DNA of 64,000 nt from Bombardia bombarda (lineage: Eukaryota; Ascomycota; Sordariomycetes; Sordariales; Lasiosphaeriaceae), in assembly GCA_030512295.1 (NCBI GenBank), contig JAULSR010000003.1, positions 3,100,001 through 3,164,000 of the forward strand, given 5' to 3'. The notes under the pieces were generated by a model, which saw nothing but the letters and a program-made list of their open reading frames with translations, was not told the origin of the DNA and did no database searches. Positions 11,876-23,979 of this stretch are shown piece by piece. Numbering within the stretch: position 1 is the stretch's first letter; every line of letters starts with the position of its first letter. A program made the position numbers and the translations under genes.

Positions 11876-13819
11876 ATGTCGAAAATCATGTCGACCTCAT
11901 CTTTTGACGTTCCACAGAGCTGGCTGATAGCAGCACATGCCAGTCTTGGGCGGGTTCAGAACTGGCGTCATGACGAACTTCCCGAAGATTGGGCCCGTCA
12001 AGGCTTTTATATTCTGATCACGATCCTTCTAGCATACCACATCTCGCTGTCTATATACAGAATATTCTTTCATCCGCTTGCCAATATTCCAGGACCCAAA
12101 TTGGCAGGTAAGTGCCAACTTGCAATGAAGAACCAGTTGCAAATTCTAATAATACAATTCTACCACAGCTCTTTCGTACTGGCCAGAGGTTTACTACGAT
12201 GTATTCCAGGGAGGGCAGTTCTTTCGTGCGATCGACGAGATGCACAGGGTTTACGGTCCCATTGTCCGCGTTAATCCGGACGAGGTGCACTTTGACGATC
12301 CAGAAATCATAGACACCATTTTCCCCGGGGCTGGGCGGAGGACGAACAAACCGCCAGTGGTGGCAAAGAGAACTGGAAGTAAAGCAGTATTTCACAAACA
12401 ACAAATAGTATTGTCGAATCGGTACTGACAAATATTCAACAACCAGCTCCCGACTCCATGGTGGCAACGGTCGATCATGACCTACACCGGCGTCGGCGCA
12501 ACGCAGCCAACGCCTTCTTCTCGACGGCCAGCATTCGGCGTCTCGAGCCCATCATGAAGGAGCACATGGCCAAGTTGCTCGCCCGCATGGAGCAGCTGGG
12601 CAAGTCGTCCAAGTCTGGCCATGTTGTGCAGATGCACCACATGTTCAAGGCGGCGACGAGCGACGTCATCACCACGTACGCCTTTGGCGACTCGTTTCAC
12701 TTCTTGGACAGGGAGGACTACGGCGCGCCCTACTTTGACGCGACAGACCGCTTTTTTGGCCTCACTCACATATTTGGCCACTTTACGTGGATTTCCGACC
12801 TCGTCCAGTCGCTCCCAATGTGGGCTGTTGCGGCCGTTGCCCCCTCGCTCCGCGAGCTGTCCAAGAAGCAGTCGTGGTGGATCGACAAGGTCCGCGAAAT
12901 CCGCACCTCGCCCAACCCTGAACGCATCAAGAGCACTATTTTTGAGGGGCTTTTGAGCAATGAGTCTCTGCCCGACGAGGACAAGACGGATGCAAGACTG
13001 GCGGCTGAGGCGCAGCTGGTCGTGTTTGCCGGCGAAGGAACAACAGGTTCAGCAGCTCGTCCATGCTCCCATATCTCAAGCACATGTGCTGACACAGACT
13101 TGCATATCAAAGCCTATACCCTCAGCGCAGCCGTCTACGAGCTGCTGGCACATCCAGCAGAGCTGCAGAAGCTACGAGAAGAACTCATCCGGGCCATCCC
13201 AGACCCCAATAAAATCCCCTCCTTCTCACAAGTTGACGGCCTGCCCTACTTCAACGCCATCGTTCAGGAAGTTGTCCGTCTTCACCCGGGTGTTATGAAT
13301 CGCCAGCCGCGCATCTCGCCAGATCTGCCCATCAACTACCGTGACCCTCGCTCCGGGAGGGAATACGTCCTGCCTCCAGGCACGCTGACCACCATGTCGC
13401 CGCTGACAACGCACATGAAGGCCGAGGTATTTGATGACCCGTATGAGTTCCGACCGCAGCGTTGGATCGACAATCCAAAGATTGCAAGGGCGTTTTTGGG
13501 CTTTTCCAGGGGATCGAGGAGCTGTCTTGGGTACGTCCCCTACTCAGAAATTAGTTAACTTCCAGTTGATGGTCATCATCCATCATCTTCCCTCTGCTGA
13601 CCATGGGACTCTAGTATGAATCTCGCACGCAAAGAAATGGCCATTGTTCTAGCATCGCTGTTTCGGAAATACGACTTGTATCGTGGACAAGAGGATGGGG
13701 GGCCGACGCTCGAGCTCTATGATACGCTGCGCGCCAGGGACATTGACCCGAATAGCGACAAGATCATCCCAGTTCCTGCGAGGGGGAGTAAGGGACTCCG
13801 CGTTAGGATTAGAAATTAG
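11876..13819 (+). CDS. Cytochrome P450 monooxygenase (trichodiene-oxygenase-like type)
   Basis: Predicted exons 11876-12107, 12169-12378, 12447-13046, 13113-13530 and 13615-13819 give 554 residues. An N-terminal membrane helix (FYILITILLAYHISLSIY) is followed by the HPLANIPGPKLA hinge. Helix I reads VVFAGEGTTAYTLS, the ExxR motif is EVVR, and the heme-binding loop is FSRGSRSCLGMNLARKE, split by the last intron. It is an ER-anchored hydroxylase of the type common in sesquiterpene and polyketide clusters. The 66-base intron at 13047-13112 is in frame and stop-free, so retention would insert 22 residues beside helix I. A second in-frame ATG at 11888 could be the true start. The substrate is inferred to be the pathway polyketide. 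Confidence 0.88.
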
Positions 13820-14370
13820 TATATTCATTCATACTGGCTATGGAGAAGGCGGATGTGGGTGGGTGGTGTTGCCAGAATCATTTGACCGAATGTTGTTGTA
13901 CACCAGGCGCTGGATTATGTAGACAGTAAATCCAGCTGAATTGATATCATCGTATGACCTTCACACTACTGTCTTTTGTAGGCGACCTCAAAGTTATACT
14001 GACAGACCTATCAGTGGAGGGGTCTAGAAATGCTGATGGTTTGCGATGATGGGTGGTGAAAGGTGATATTGTGGTGGAGGAACTTAGTTGATGCCAATGG
14101 TGGAAACTTCGGATCACGGTCAACTTGGCCAAGTTCCGTTCATCATAATGTCAAATCCTGGTAATAGTCAATACACGTACACGTGCAGCGGGGAGCAATA
14201 AGTCTGGCAACAACTGCGTTCCCACCATGGCTCGCACCTTCCACCTTCCGCACATCTGCTGCAGAAAGTACCATCAATGGACCCGCTATTAGTGGAGCTT
14301 ATTTCCTCCACCTTAAATTTCTGGGGGGGACTTGTCTAATAACAGCTGGGGCAAATTTGTGCCACCTTAT
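13820..14370. other. Convergent intergenic region
   Basis: 551 bases between the 3' ends of two convergent P450 genes. It should hold both transcript ends. No gene or strong repeat seen. Confidence 0.3.
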
Positions 14371-16273
14371 CTACCTCCCGTCACGCACAATCTCGCGCAA
14401 GCGCAGATAGCAATCCTTGGGCTCGCTCGACATGAGCTGCGTCGGCCAAAAGCTTGACAACGCCTCTGGACACCTGAGCACCTCAAAATCCCACACCAAC
14501 AAAACAATGCCAATGCGCAGCTTCAGGTACGCCAACCTTTTCCCGTAGCACTGCCTCGTGCCCAGGCCAAACGCCAACTGCGGTCCAGCAAGGGGATCAA
14601 ACTTGCCGTCCACGAGCCAGCGCTCAGGTTTGAACAGAGTCGCGTCGCTTGGGTCCCACGACACCCTCTTCGCGCCTTCCTTGCCACTACCCTGTGTCTG
14701 GTGGCGCTTCGATTCAGCAATCTCAAAGGGCGGTGCCGTCAGGCTCGGGCCCGATGCCAGGCAGCTGATGACTGTGCCCTTGGGGATGTGGTAGCCGAGG
14801 AGCTCCGTATCAACCAGGGCCTCGCGGTCCACGATGGGGACGGTGTTGGCGCAGCGCATCAGTTCCTCCAAAAATGCATCCAGGTAGGGAATGGGCGTGC
14901 CAGTGATGTCCTCGATGCTAGGGTCTCGGCCCTCTGACCAGGCAGCCGTGTAGGATGCACGGAGAAGATCGCGCAGCTCGGTCTGGGCGGATTGGTTCTC
15001 GGCCAGGATTTTGACCGACCAGAGCATGGTTGTGCTGGTGGTGTCGTGGCCGGCGACGACGAAGCCGAATAACTAGTACGCTCAGGTCAGAATCAGACAC
15101 AGTCTCGAGAACCCAGTGGGATCTTACCTCGTCCATCATGGCCCTCGAAAAGTAATCCGGCTTGCGGCCCTCCCTCTCAGCCACCTTCTTCTCTCTCACA
15201 ACCATCTGATCAGCCGCTGACTTGACCTTTTGACCCTTGTCTCTCTCCACGCTAGCAACCGCGCTTTCCACCTCCTCTCTCATGATCCGTTCTTTCACTG
15301 CCGTGGCCCTTCTCACCCGTGGCTTGCGCATGATATACTTCCACTTCAGGTTCGGCACGGGGCTGCCCTGGACTTCAGTGCACGTATGCATCAGCGTCAT
15401 GGAAGCCTCAGCCAGCTCGTCGACCTTTCCCTCGGGGAACACAACCGGCTCATCTGGACCACCGCCAGACCTCAGCTTCTTGACCGCCTGGGCATCCAAG
15501 GCCCTGACGACATCGAGCGTAGGCTTGGACGCACTGTGTCCAAAATCAGCCCCGTACGAGAAGGCGTGCACAGCATCCAGCGTCTCCCAGTTGATGTCGT
15601 GGCGGGCGTCCCACGGCCTGCCGGCGGCGATGCGCGCCTTCTCTCGCCACAGGTCGAGCAGGACGAGCATGCTCTGATGCATGGCCGGCCCGGCAATCCT
15701 GTTCAGGAAGCTGGGGGTCATGAGGTCCTGGATGAGCCGTCGCTGCGCCTTCCACGCATCGTTGGTCTTGAGCAGCACATGGTGGTCCGGCCCGATGCCT
15801 CGGACCAAATCGCCAAGGGAAGATGACCGGTCAAAGTCCTTGCCACGGTGGCCCAGTACGTCTTGGGACTCGCGAAAGTCACCGAGTACCAGGAGGGGCC
15901 GGCTTAGGGGGCGGATGAAGACTTGGACCAACGGGGCGTTGAGGGATACAAGCGTGTTGGCGAGGTATGAGGCGAAGGTACCTTGGTCCTGTGTCATGTG
16001 ATGTGTCAAGGCAGGCACGTCACCGAGAAGCCTTCGGGCCGAGGCTTTGTTGTAGGGAATTCCGGGAAGTGGCTTGGGAAGGGCGAGCCAGTATAGGAGA
16101 GGCAAGAGAAGAGCGAAGGCAAGGATGATTGCGGCGGTAGAGACGATGGCTGGGTGGGACGAGTGCAGATGTTGCCATGCCTGCGTGATAGCTTGGAGAT
16201 GATGTTCGTGCGGGATTGTGTCTTGCGGTGTTGCCGAAGCAGACGCATACGAAGCTGGCGGAGAGGCCGCCAT
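14371..16273 (-). CDS. Cytochrome P450 monooxygenase, tandem paralogue A
   Basis: Predicted exons 16273-15128 and 15072-14371 give 615 residues. N-terminal membrane segment IVSTAAIILAFALLLPLLYW, then LPKPLPGIPYNKASARRLLGD. WKAQRRLIQD represents the helix-C region. Helix I VVAGHDTTSTT follows the intron junction, ExxR is EELMR, and the heme loop is FGLGTRQCYGKRLAYL. At over 600 residues it is long for a fungal P450. It is clearly related over its whole length to the next gene, and both run on the minus strand, so they arose by tandem duplication. The 55-base intron sits exactly before LFGFVVAG; the paralogue has no intron there. It is likely an ER-bound tailoring oxidase of the cluster; the reaction is unknown. 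Confidence 0.9.
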
Positions 16274-17341
16274 TGTTTCAAGGCAAGGTAGGCAGTGTAG
16301 GCGGTGACTGTTACTGTGATGGGGCTTGAATTTCGGCCATTTCTACGCCGGGGGTCTACCTGTTTAACCTATTGTTCAACTCGCGAACCACAGCTGCTTG
16401 CCTAAGTACCCTGCCTAGATACCTGGCGTTCCATGCTAACCACTGACAGATCTTACAAGGATAAGTCAAGGTAGGCTAAGCTGAGGGCGTTTTTTTTTTT
16501 TTAGCACAGATGGTCATTTTTCAAGTGGTAATCTGTGGTAGGTGATTCTGACTGGATTCTAGACGCACTGTTCACGAGCAATGCAGGAATGCATTCGACT
16601 ACTCGCTCACTGTACAGGTGCTTACCAGATAAACAATCTTGCAAGTGTGGTACCGAGTACGGAGACGAACGTGTGTAACGGTCATGTCAAATGTAAAATG
16701 ACAAACACAAGTGTTCATACGAAATTCTGCTTATTAGATGTTCCCTGGCAGGAAACTTTACTACTATTGGAAGACATGTACAGGCTGGATCTGAGTATGA
16801 TATTGGAGGTACGATTCGTATCCTATTGTTAGACTGTGAGTGACCTGACTTCGTGACGGGTCGATAATCAATAAAACAAGTGATGACCCGCTCAGTATGT
16901 TAATTCTTTTTGTAATGTCAGCAATCATGCGACGCGTGGTGAGCAATTTTAGGGGGGGGTGCGAATAAGGTATGTACTTAGGTACCTCCTCGACACCCCT
17001 TTTCAAGCCGCACCGGCCGAGCGGCGCAGCCCCTGGGCTCAGTCTAGCGCAAACCCCCTTGAGTTTGTGCCCCACTTCTCTGTACTCAGGAGAATGCAAC
17101 TCGGCCGGCAGGATCCAGTCCATCTGTTCCTGATTGTGGCATTTGCGTGGTACTGCGTCGGATGAACGCACCCAAATGAGGAGCAGCAGCAGTAATTGAA
17201 TACAGTTTGCACTTTTGAAGGTGGTGTTTAGCGCTTTAAACTTTCATGCCATTTGTATTGGTAAATAAACCACTATACCTCCTCACCCAGGCAACGGCCA
17301 CAGGGGTAAAATAAACATCTCCAGTAGTGGCAACCAAATAA
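16274..17341 (-). other. Intergenic region between paralogous P450s
   Basis: 1068 bases with no supported gene. Holds the promoter of P450 paralogue A (with a 13-base T run at 16490-16502) and the 3' end of paralogue B. Confidence 0.3.
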
Positions 17342-19144
17342 CTACAGCTGCACCTCCCTCAGTCGTACAAAGCTCTGCCTCGGCCTGCTGGTCATGATCA
17401 TGACTGATCCATAGCCAGAGAGCTCCTTGGGACACGGCAGCAACTCAAAGTTCCAGACAATCAAGGTCATCAGAATCCGCATCTCCAAATACGCCAACTT
17501 CTTTCCACAACAGCTCCGCAGCCCAAGTCCAAAAGCCAGATGCGGACCCGCATTTGGATCAAAGGTGCCATCAGCCCTGAGCCACCTCTCGGGCTTGAAA
17601 AGACCAATGTCGTTTAGATCCCACGCCTTGACCTCTCCGCCCTCCTTGAGCGACGCCGGACTGGGCTCGGCCCGCTTTGCATCATCAATCTCCAGACCGG
17701 GACTCATCAAGCCAGGACCAAGCTGCAGGCAGAGAACATCCGTCCCCTTGGGGATATGGTAGCCCAGCACCTGAGTGTCGGCCTCGGCCTCACGATCAAT
17801 CATGGGGATGGTTCCGCCGGTGCGAAGTGACTCGTCGATCCATGCATCTAGATAGGGAATCGACGTTCCAGTGATCTCCTGGGTGTTTGGTTGGCGCTTT
17901 TCCTTCTTTGCTCTCTCGTGGCCAACCTGCAAGGCATGTCTGAGCTTGGCCTGGCTGTCCTGATTGTCTGCCAGAATCTTGACGGCCCAGGCGAGCGAGG
18001 TGCTGGTGGTGTCGGCGCCGGCGATGACGAAGCCAAAGGCCTCGTCGATCATGACCTTTGAGGTGTAGTCTGGCACCTTTCCCTCCTTTTGGGCGTCCAG
18101 CTTGGCGCGGCGCACCATCAGGTCGACGGCTGACTTCTCCGTGTTGCTGTCAGTGTCCATGCGGTGGGCAGCATCGTGCAGGATCTCGGTGATGAAGGCG
18201 TCCTTGATCTTGCGGGCCCGGCGCATTCCTGGTCTTCGAATCACGTACTCCCAGTAAATCGAGGGCATAATGCTCCCTTGCACCTCGGCGATGGAGCTGG
18301 ACACATCGAGGGAGGCACGGATGACCGTATCGAGCTCGCCTGTGGGGAACTTGATGGCATTGTTTGGGGAGGCGTCGCTGGTGCGGCGAAGGGCCTTGAT
18401 GGCGGCCGGGTCTGATTCCAGGGCGTGGACGACGTCCAAGGCAGGGTGGGTGGCGCTGTGGGAGAAGGAGGGGCCGTAGGCAAAGGCGTTGACGGCGTCG
18501 AGAACGGCATGGTCCAGGTCCGCCATGGCGGTAAAGGGGCGGCCGTCAGCAATCCTGGCCTTGGTGCACCAGAGCTCGATCAAATCCAGCGATCTGCGGT
18601 GGATGGTTGGCGCGGCAACGCCATGCAGAAAGGCGGGCGACATGCTGTCCTGGATCAGGCGGCGCTGTGCCTTCCACCGAGCGTTGGTCTTTTGGCGGAT
18701 GTGGTGGTCGAAGCCGAGGTACTTCATCAGCTCCATCGACTTGGCCGAGCGGTCGAACTCCTTGCGCCGCATGAGGTCAGTCGCCTCGCGGTAGTCAGCC
18801 AGGATCACAATGGGCTTCTTGATGGGGCTGTAGAAGAGCTGCACCACGGGCGCGTCGAGATTCCGTATCATTTCAGACAGGAAGGTGACAAAAGTCCCGT
18901 CTGTTTCCTTGATATGCGCCAGAAGATCGGGCACGTCGCCGAGCAGTCTGCCCGCCGACGGCTTGTGATAAGGAATGCCGGGGATGGGCTTGGGCAGAAG
19001 GAACTGGTAGAGCAGCCATGGCAGCAGCGTGGCCAAAAGGGTGAGAACCGCCACACGGACAGATGTTGTGTTCCATGTTGATGCTTGGGATTCCATCATG
19101 AACTTTTGCACCTGTGCAGCCAGTTCGTTCTCAAGTAAGGCCAT
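17342..19144 (-). CDS. Cytochrome P450 monooxygenase, tandem paralogue B
   Basis: A single uninterrupted frame encodes 600 residues from the ATG at 19144. A longer frame upstream to 19210 begins with TTG and is not used. Membrane helix AVLTLLATLLPWLLYQFLL, then LPKPIPGIPYHKPSAGRLLGD, WKAQRRLIQD, helix I VIAGADTTSTS, ExxR ESLR, and heme loop FGLGLRSCCGKKLAYLEMR with an unusual CC pair at the thiolate position. It shares motif spacing with paralogue A. It lacks that gene's intron: MIDEAFGFVIAG is contiguous here. It probably oxidises a pathway intermediate at the ER membrane. Confidence 0.9.
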   Translation of the reverse strand: MALLENELAAQVQKFMMESQASTWNTTSVRVAVLTLLATLLPWLLYQFLLPKPIPGIPYHKPSAGRLLGDVPDLLAHIKETDGTFVTFLSEMIRNLDAPVVQLFYSPIKKPIVILADYREATDLMRRKEFDRSAKSMELMKYLGFDHHIRQKTNARWKAQRRLIQDSMSPAFLHGVAAPTIHRRSLDLIELWCTKARIADGRPFTAMADLDHAVLDAVNAFAYGPSFSHSATHPALDVVHALESDPAAIKALRRTSDASPNNAIKFPTGELDTVIRASLDVSSSIAEVQGSIMPSIYWEYVIRRPGMRRARKIKDAFITEILHDAAHRMDTDSNTEKSAVDLMVRRAKLDAQKEGKVPDYTSKVMIDEAFGFVIAGADTTSTSLAWAVKILADNQDSQAKLRHALQVGHERAKKEKRQPNTQEITGTSIPYLDAWIDESLRTGGTIPMIDREAEADTQVLGYHIPKGTDVLCLQLGPGLMSPGLEIDDAKRAEPSPASLKEGGEVKAWDLNDIGLFKPERWLRADGTFDPNAGPHLAFGLGLRSCCGKKLAYLEMRILMTLIVWNFELLPCPKELSGYGSVMIMTSRPRQSFVRLREVQL

Positions 19145-20878
19145 TGCTGATAGATAGTATGACTTCAATGGTATCACTGAACTATTCAAGTTGCTCTCAA
19201 GACAACTCAAGCATACCTAGCTTCACATGTAAGTAATGTAAGTAAATAGGCAACAGGCTTCTGTGGATTTTCAAAAGATCAAGCCCTACTGTCTATAGGG
19301 CTTTAGTTTAGGACAGTGACATGACAATCTGCAGTGAGCAGTGCAGTTGGCCGATTTCCTTTAGCATGACTGCATCAACCAAGAGTCGCAGTGCATTGTG
19401 GAGAAGGGGAAAAACTGACGATGCAAATGTAAAATAGCGAAAAGTACTGTCAGATAACTCCGTAATGGTAAAAGTGGGCAGACGCATCCTACGATGCAGA
19501 CGAACGAACAAACCATCATGGGTACCTACTCTCATACACTATTCTAGATCTAGGCAGTGGTCCCTTTACAAGAGATCGGTGGGACTTTTGACCGGCTTTT
19601 AGATCACTTGCATAAGACTCTGAGTGATTACTGCGTTGCGATCTGATTGGCTTAAATGCTATGCGGGTTGGGTTGCTGAGCCGCTGGGCTGAGGAACCCC
19701 TGGTCATGTAATGTTGTTTCCCTCCCATCCGATCCGCCCCCAGAAACCAGTAAAGGCACTTGTGTACCTCTGGCCCTACGACGTGTTGGTCAACGAACCA
19801 AGAATTTATGGAATTATGGACCCATGGTAACTCTATGCGCCCAATTTCGGGTCCGAGACAGCTTGGCTATTTCCCGCAATGTCAGATATCAAAATTCTTG
19901 AGTGGTAACTGGGTAGCACAATGCATGCCTCATGGTGGTTCGCTTGACCTGTTCTGCTAGACTGAGTGAGATAGGTTTGAATTCCACACATACACAGTCC
20001 TTATTATTACGATCCATGAAACTTCTGCTACGTTGTAAGTAAAATATCTACCTACCATTTCAATATGACCCGGCTATCAATACACGCCATATAAGACCAA
20101 CACCCTTGTCATGGAAGTGCTACTGTCTGGTTCCACTAGTTCCATGAAGGACATGCCGTGCCGTGAACCAAGTGCATGGGACCCGTCGGATCATGACTGT
20201 CAGTGGTTGATCCAAATCGTCCGAATATCCATGCTGAACGCCTGATAGCTGCTGGTATCTGATTCTAGAATCAGCAGTGCTTTCCCGAGTCCGCAGTACA
20301 TAGGTACAACTAGCACACCCTCCTCCATTACGTCCGATCCTTCATCCTGGCACAGCCATGTGGCTTTATGTGTATGCCGCAGCTCGGGTACCTGGCCTCT
20401 GTCAGCCCTGCTTGCAAGACAAGGATGCTATTCTGTGTATGACTGCCTGATAGGATACGTGTAGTGTGAGTACAACATTCGATAACGGTCCATTAGATCC
20501 TTGCTCTTGAATCTCCCGTCAGCTGGAAGTCTTGCCTTATGTGAGTGTAGCTCAGCCCGTTACTCCCAGCCAAACCAGGCCTGATAATCAGGACACTTGC
20601 GTGGGCGTGAGGCGTGAGGCGGCGTTCCTCAATTCACGGGCCCAGTATCCCGCCCAAGCCCACGGAGTAGGGATTCCAGCCCATGACTACTGGTAAGGCA
20701 CAGCAACGCCACGAGGAGGAGTGATATGGTATATATAACCCGTTAAACATTCAGCACATCAGAGGCCTTCTGGAACTTCTTGCATTCATGTGTGTTGTTG
20801 AATCTCAAGTTCAAACCAAGAACTGCTATACTTACTTCTCGTTTGTCTATTCCAGTGCAGCATCGATTGGTTGCAGTC
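19145..20878. promoter_or_regulatory. Divergent intergenic region, P450 B / FAD oxidase
   Basis: 1734 bases between divergent start codons. I find no gene I can support; the short frames have no recognisable features. It includes a clear TATA box for the flavin oxidase at 20730. Confidence 0.4.
20730..20738 (+). promoter_or_regulatory. TATA box of the FAD oxidase gene
   Basis: TATATATAA lies about 140 bases upstream of the ATG at 20879, a good core-promoter position in fungi. Confidence 0.55.
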
Positions 20879-22711
20879 ATGCGCATCAAGACACAAGGTT
20901 TCCTTGGCGGACTGATCGTCCTGCTGCAGGCGGTCAGCCCATCCGAGGCCGCCGCAGCTCCTCGATCCACAAAGAGTGTGTGTCGCTACCTACCGGGCGA
21001 TGCTGAGTGGCCAACTGCCAAAGTCTGGAGTAAATTCAACTCCACCCTTGGTGGCCGGCTAATTCGGGGAGTCCCCATAGCCCAGTCGTGCTCCAAATGC
21101 AATTTCAACCAGGCATCCTGCATACAGACCAGAGACAACTGGGTCGAACTGGACCCTTAGTAAGTACACAACCAACCCACCTGACGACATTGTGCATACT
21201 GCACACGTGAGGTTAAAGACATAGGGTAAACTAATGCAATGAAACCTTATAGCTGGAAAGACCCAGTGAATGTTATGTCACAGTACTGGCGCAACAACAC
21301 GTGCAGCCCCTTTTCACCCGCCAACGCGTCCTGCACGCTTGGTAATATGGCAACCTACGCCATCAACGTTGACAGCGCCGAGAGGGTCGCTGCAGGCATC
21401 AAATTTGCTCGGGACCACAACATTCGTCTCACCGTCAAGAATACGGGCCATGATCTCCTCGGACGCTCAGCCGGCAAGGGCGCCCTTGAGCTCTGGACGC
21501 ACAACATGAAGAACATAACCTTCTTTAACTACACCAGCCCCGGCTACAAAGGTCCTGCTGTGAAGCTCGGTGCTGGTGTCCAGGCTTTTGAGGCTTACGC
21601 GGCCGCCAGCAAGAAGGGTCTGCGTATTGTAGGCGGCTCATGTCCGACTGTCGGTCCTGCCGGTGGCTTCGTTCAAGGTGGTGGCCACGGCCCCTTGGGC
21701 GCAACATATGGCTTGGGCGCAGATAATGCGCTCGAGTTCGAAGTCATCACTACCGATGGACGCCATCTCACTGCCTCGCCTTACCAAAATTCGGACCTGT
21801 ATTGGGCACTCGCGGGTGGCGGTGCGGGTAATTGGGCCGTTGTCATTTCACTGACCACCAAAGCACACGTCGATGGCCGTGTCGCCGGGGCAACGCTGAC
21901 CTTTGTCAACACCAACGACACTGCTTTCTGGACCGCTATCTCAGCTTGGCTCAGCTTCCAGACCGTTCTCGACGCAATCCCCAACTTCAGCACCCTCTGG
22001 GGCATGAGCAAAGACGTCTTCCACCTCACTTACGTCACCCTCCCCGGTGGCACCGGAGCCGACGTCGCCTCTGCACTGGCCCCTTACTTGGAAACGCTCA
22101 AATCCCTCAACGTCACTCCGGTGCAGTACGATACCGGCGACAGCCCCGGCTTCTACGAACATTTCGAGCGCTGGCAGACAGACGTCTACACGACCAACAG
22201 CTCCCAGGGCAGTCGCCTCATCCCACGCTCAACCGTCACCGACCCCGTCAAGGTGTCAACCCTCGTGTCCGCCATGAAGGTGGTGCTCCAAGACACCACC
22301 GTCACGCCCTTCATTGCCGGCATCAGCAACAACTTCCAGTACGCGCGCGCAGGCGTCAAGCCCGGCAGCAACGCCGTCTTCCCGCAGTGGCGCGACGCCA
22401 TATTTACCATCAACATGGTTGCCGCATTCGAGGCCGATGTGTCGAGCGCGGAGCTCAAGCGCATCCAGGTGCTGATCAACGACTGGCAAAAGCAGTTCCG
22501 CAGCATCACCCCTGGGGCTGGCTCCTACATGAACGAGGCCATTTACGACTACGAGTTCTGGAAGGAGGACTATTATGGCTCGACCTACGACAGGCTGTTG
22601 CAGATCAAGAAGAAGTATGATCCCGATTTCATCCTCTGGGCGCATGCAGCCGTTGGGAGTGACGCCATGACTGTTGCCAGTGATGGGAGATTATGTCGTG
22701 TGCGCTCTTGA
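20879..22711 (+). CDS. Secreted FAD-linked oxidoreductase, berberine-bridge-enzyme type
   Basis: Predicted exons 20879-21159 and 21253-22711 give 579 residues. It starts with a signal peptide (GFLGGLIVLLQAVSPSEAAAA). The PCMH-type FAD-binding domain carries KNTGHDLLGRSAGKG (His for 8-alpha linkage) and GGSCPTVGPAGGFVQGGGHG (Cys for 6-S linkage), so bicovalent FAD is expected. A C-terminal BBE segment (YMNEAIYDYEFWKEDYYG, ending AAVGSDAM) completes it. Several N-x-S/T sites fit secretion. The family couples oxidation of alcohols or C-C/C-N bond formation to O2 reduction, and members occur in many fungal polyketide clusters. The location between P450 and MFS genes supports a late tailoring role. 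The substrate is unknown. Confidence 0.9.
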
Positions 22712-23979
22712 TCGAATTTTGGCTGCTGCTTTACTCTTTTGTCCATATTTCATCGACATCATTCCGTCAGTTAATTTCTTTTTGCACCTCCTTGTCAAGA
22801 CTTTCCCATTTCGTAGCTTGTCGGGCCTATCTCACAAAAGGAAACGACCTGGAGTTTATTTCTCAGTGGCTTTTCAGGCCCTTTTTATCATGTTTCAAGA
22901 ACATATTATTACAAATCTGTAGAAAGCATTATCCTAGATATCAATAGTAAAATGGCAACATTTACAAAAGCTTGACAGTTTACTCACTGCCGCATCCATT
23001 GAAGAGAAGCGGGAACTGGCCAATATTTTTCGTCTTGCTAAATAAGTCCAAATAACAATCACTCTCCGTCCCAGTGAAATCCTTGTCTTCGTTTGTTCTG
23101 AATCTGTATGTCACGTTCTCAGTTCTAAAAATGAAAGAAGCAGCGAAAAGTCGACCCCTATTTCTTAACCCCCTTTTCTTCTCAGTTGCTTACGTCATCA
23201 TGTCAGAACTCCTGTACGCTTGTTTTTTCAATCATCGCATATAACCCTAACCCCCATATCTGACCTCCTCACGGACTTGATTACCCGACGGTGCCGTAAT
23301 TCGTCCGATTCATGAATTTGTAACCTGTCATGTACTTCTCACTGTTTCAGTTGGATGGACTTGATGGCTAATTTTAACCGTCATCTGTCACTCTCATCTG
23401 GTTGCTCAGGACTTCTCTGTCATAAAATCAGTCTGCTGAATCGCCACTGTCTGGTGCCTAACGTGTGGACAGGAGATAAGGTACATGTAGATATGTCGGG
23501 AAGCAAAAGTCCGATAATCAGTCATTGGGTGCACGGTGAGATGACCATGATTGTGCGGTCAGTTTCTGCGTCGAGTACGGATTGTGCCAGCTCCGAGTCG
23601 AGCTTCATCTCAGATGCTCAGAGGTCCATCTTGATATCATAATGCGTTTCAATCGTACGTAGTACTTCGTAGAGGGTACCTTACCTTATTTTGGAGACAT
23701 TGAAATGGTGGATCCGTGTCCTCCTCTCCCCTTTCGGCCTATCCTCTTTCGGGTCATTTCATTTTGCCTCTTGGTCCTCGTAGCACAAAGGGCAGGTTAC
23801 AGTCACGGTAGGCGCCTGCCTATCCCAGGTGACTTGGCGTGAAGTCTGGTAGCTTCCATTGCAAACAACACCATCTGCCGTGGTAGATAGCTGGCCAAAC
23901 TCTTATAACGGTGCGGATAGAAAAAGGGATTTCCTTCTGCTACCAATCCTCCTTCATGAACAAACATAAGGTAGTCAGT
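22712..23979 (+). other. Intergenic region before the MFS gene
   Basis: 1268 bases without a supported gene. A short CCCTAACCCCC near 23245 is only a chance telomere-like match. Confidence 0.3.

Noticed and set aside
19145..19210. N-terminal extension of P450 B
   Set aside because: The extension opens with TTG and adds no family sequence; the ATG at 19144 leads directly to the membrane anchor.
23241..23256. Telomere-like CCCTAACCCCC
   Set aside because: Only one repeat unit and a partial; no array, so a chance match.
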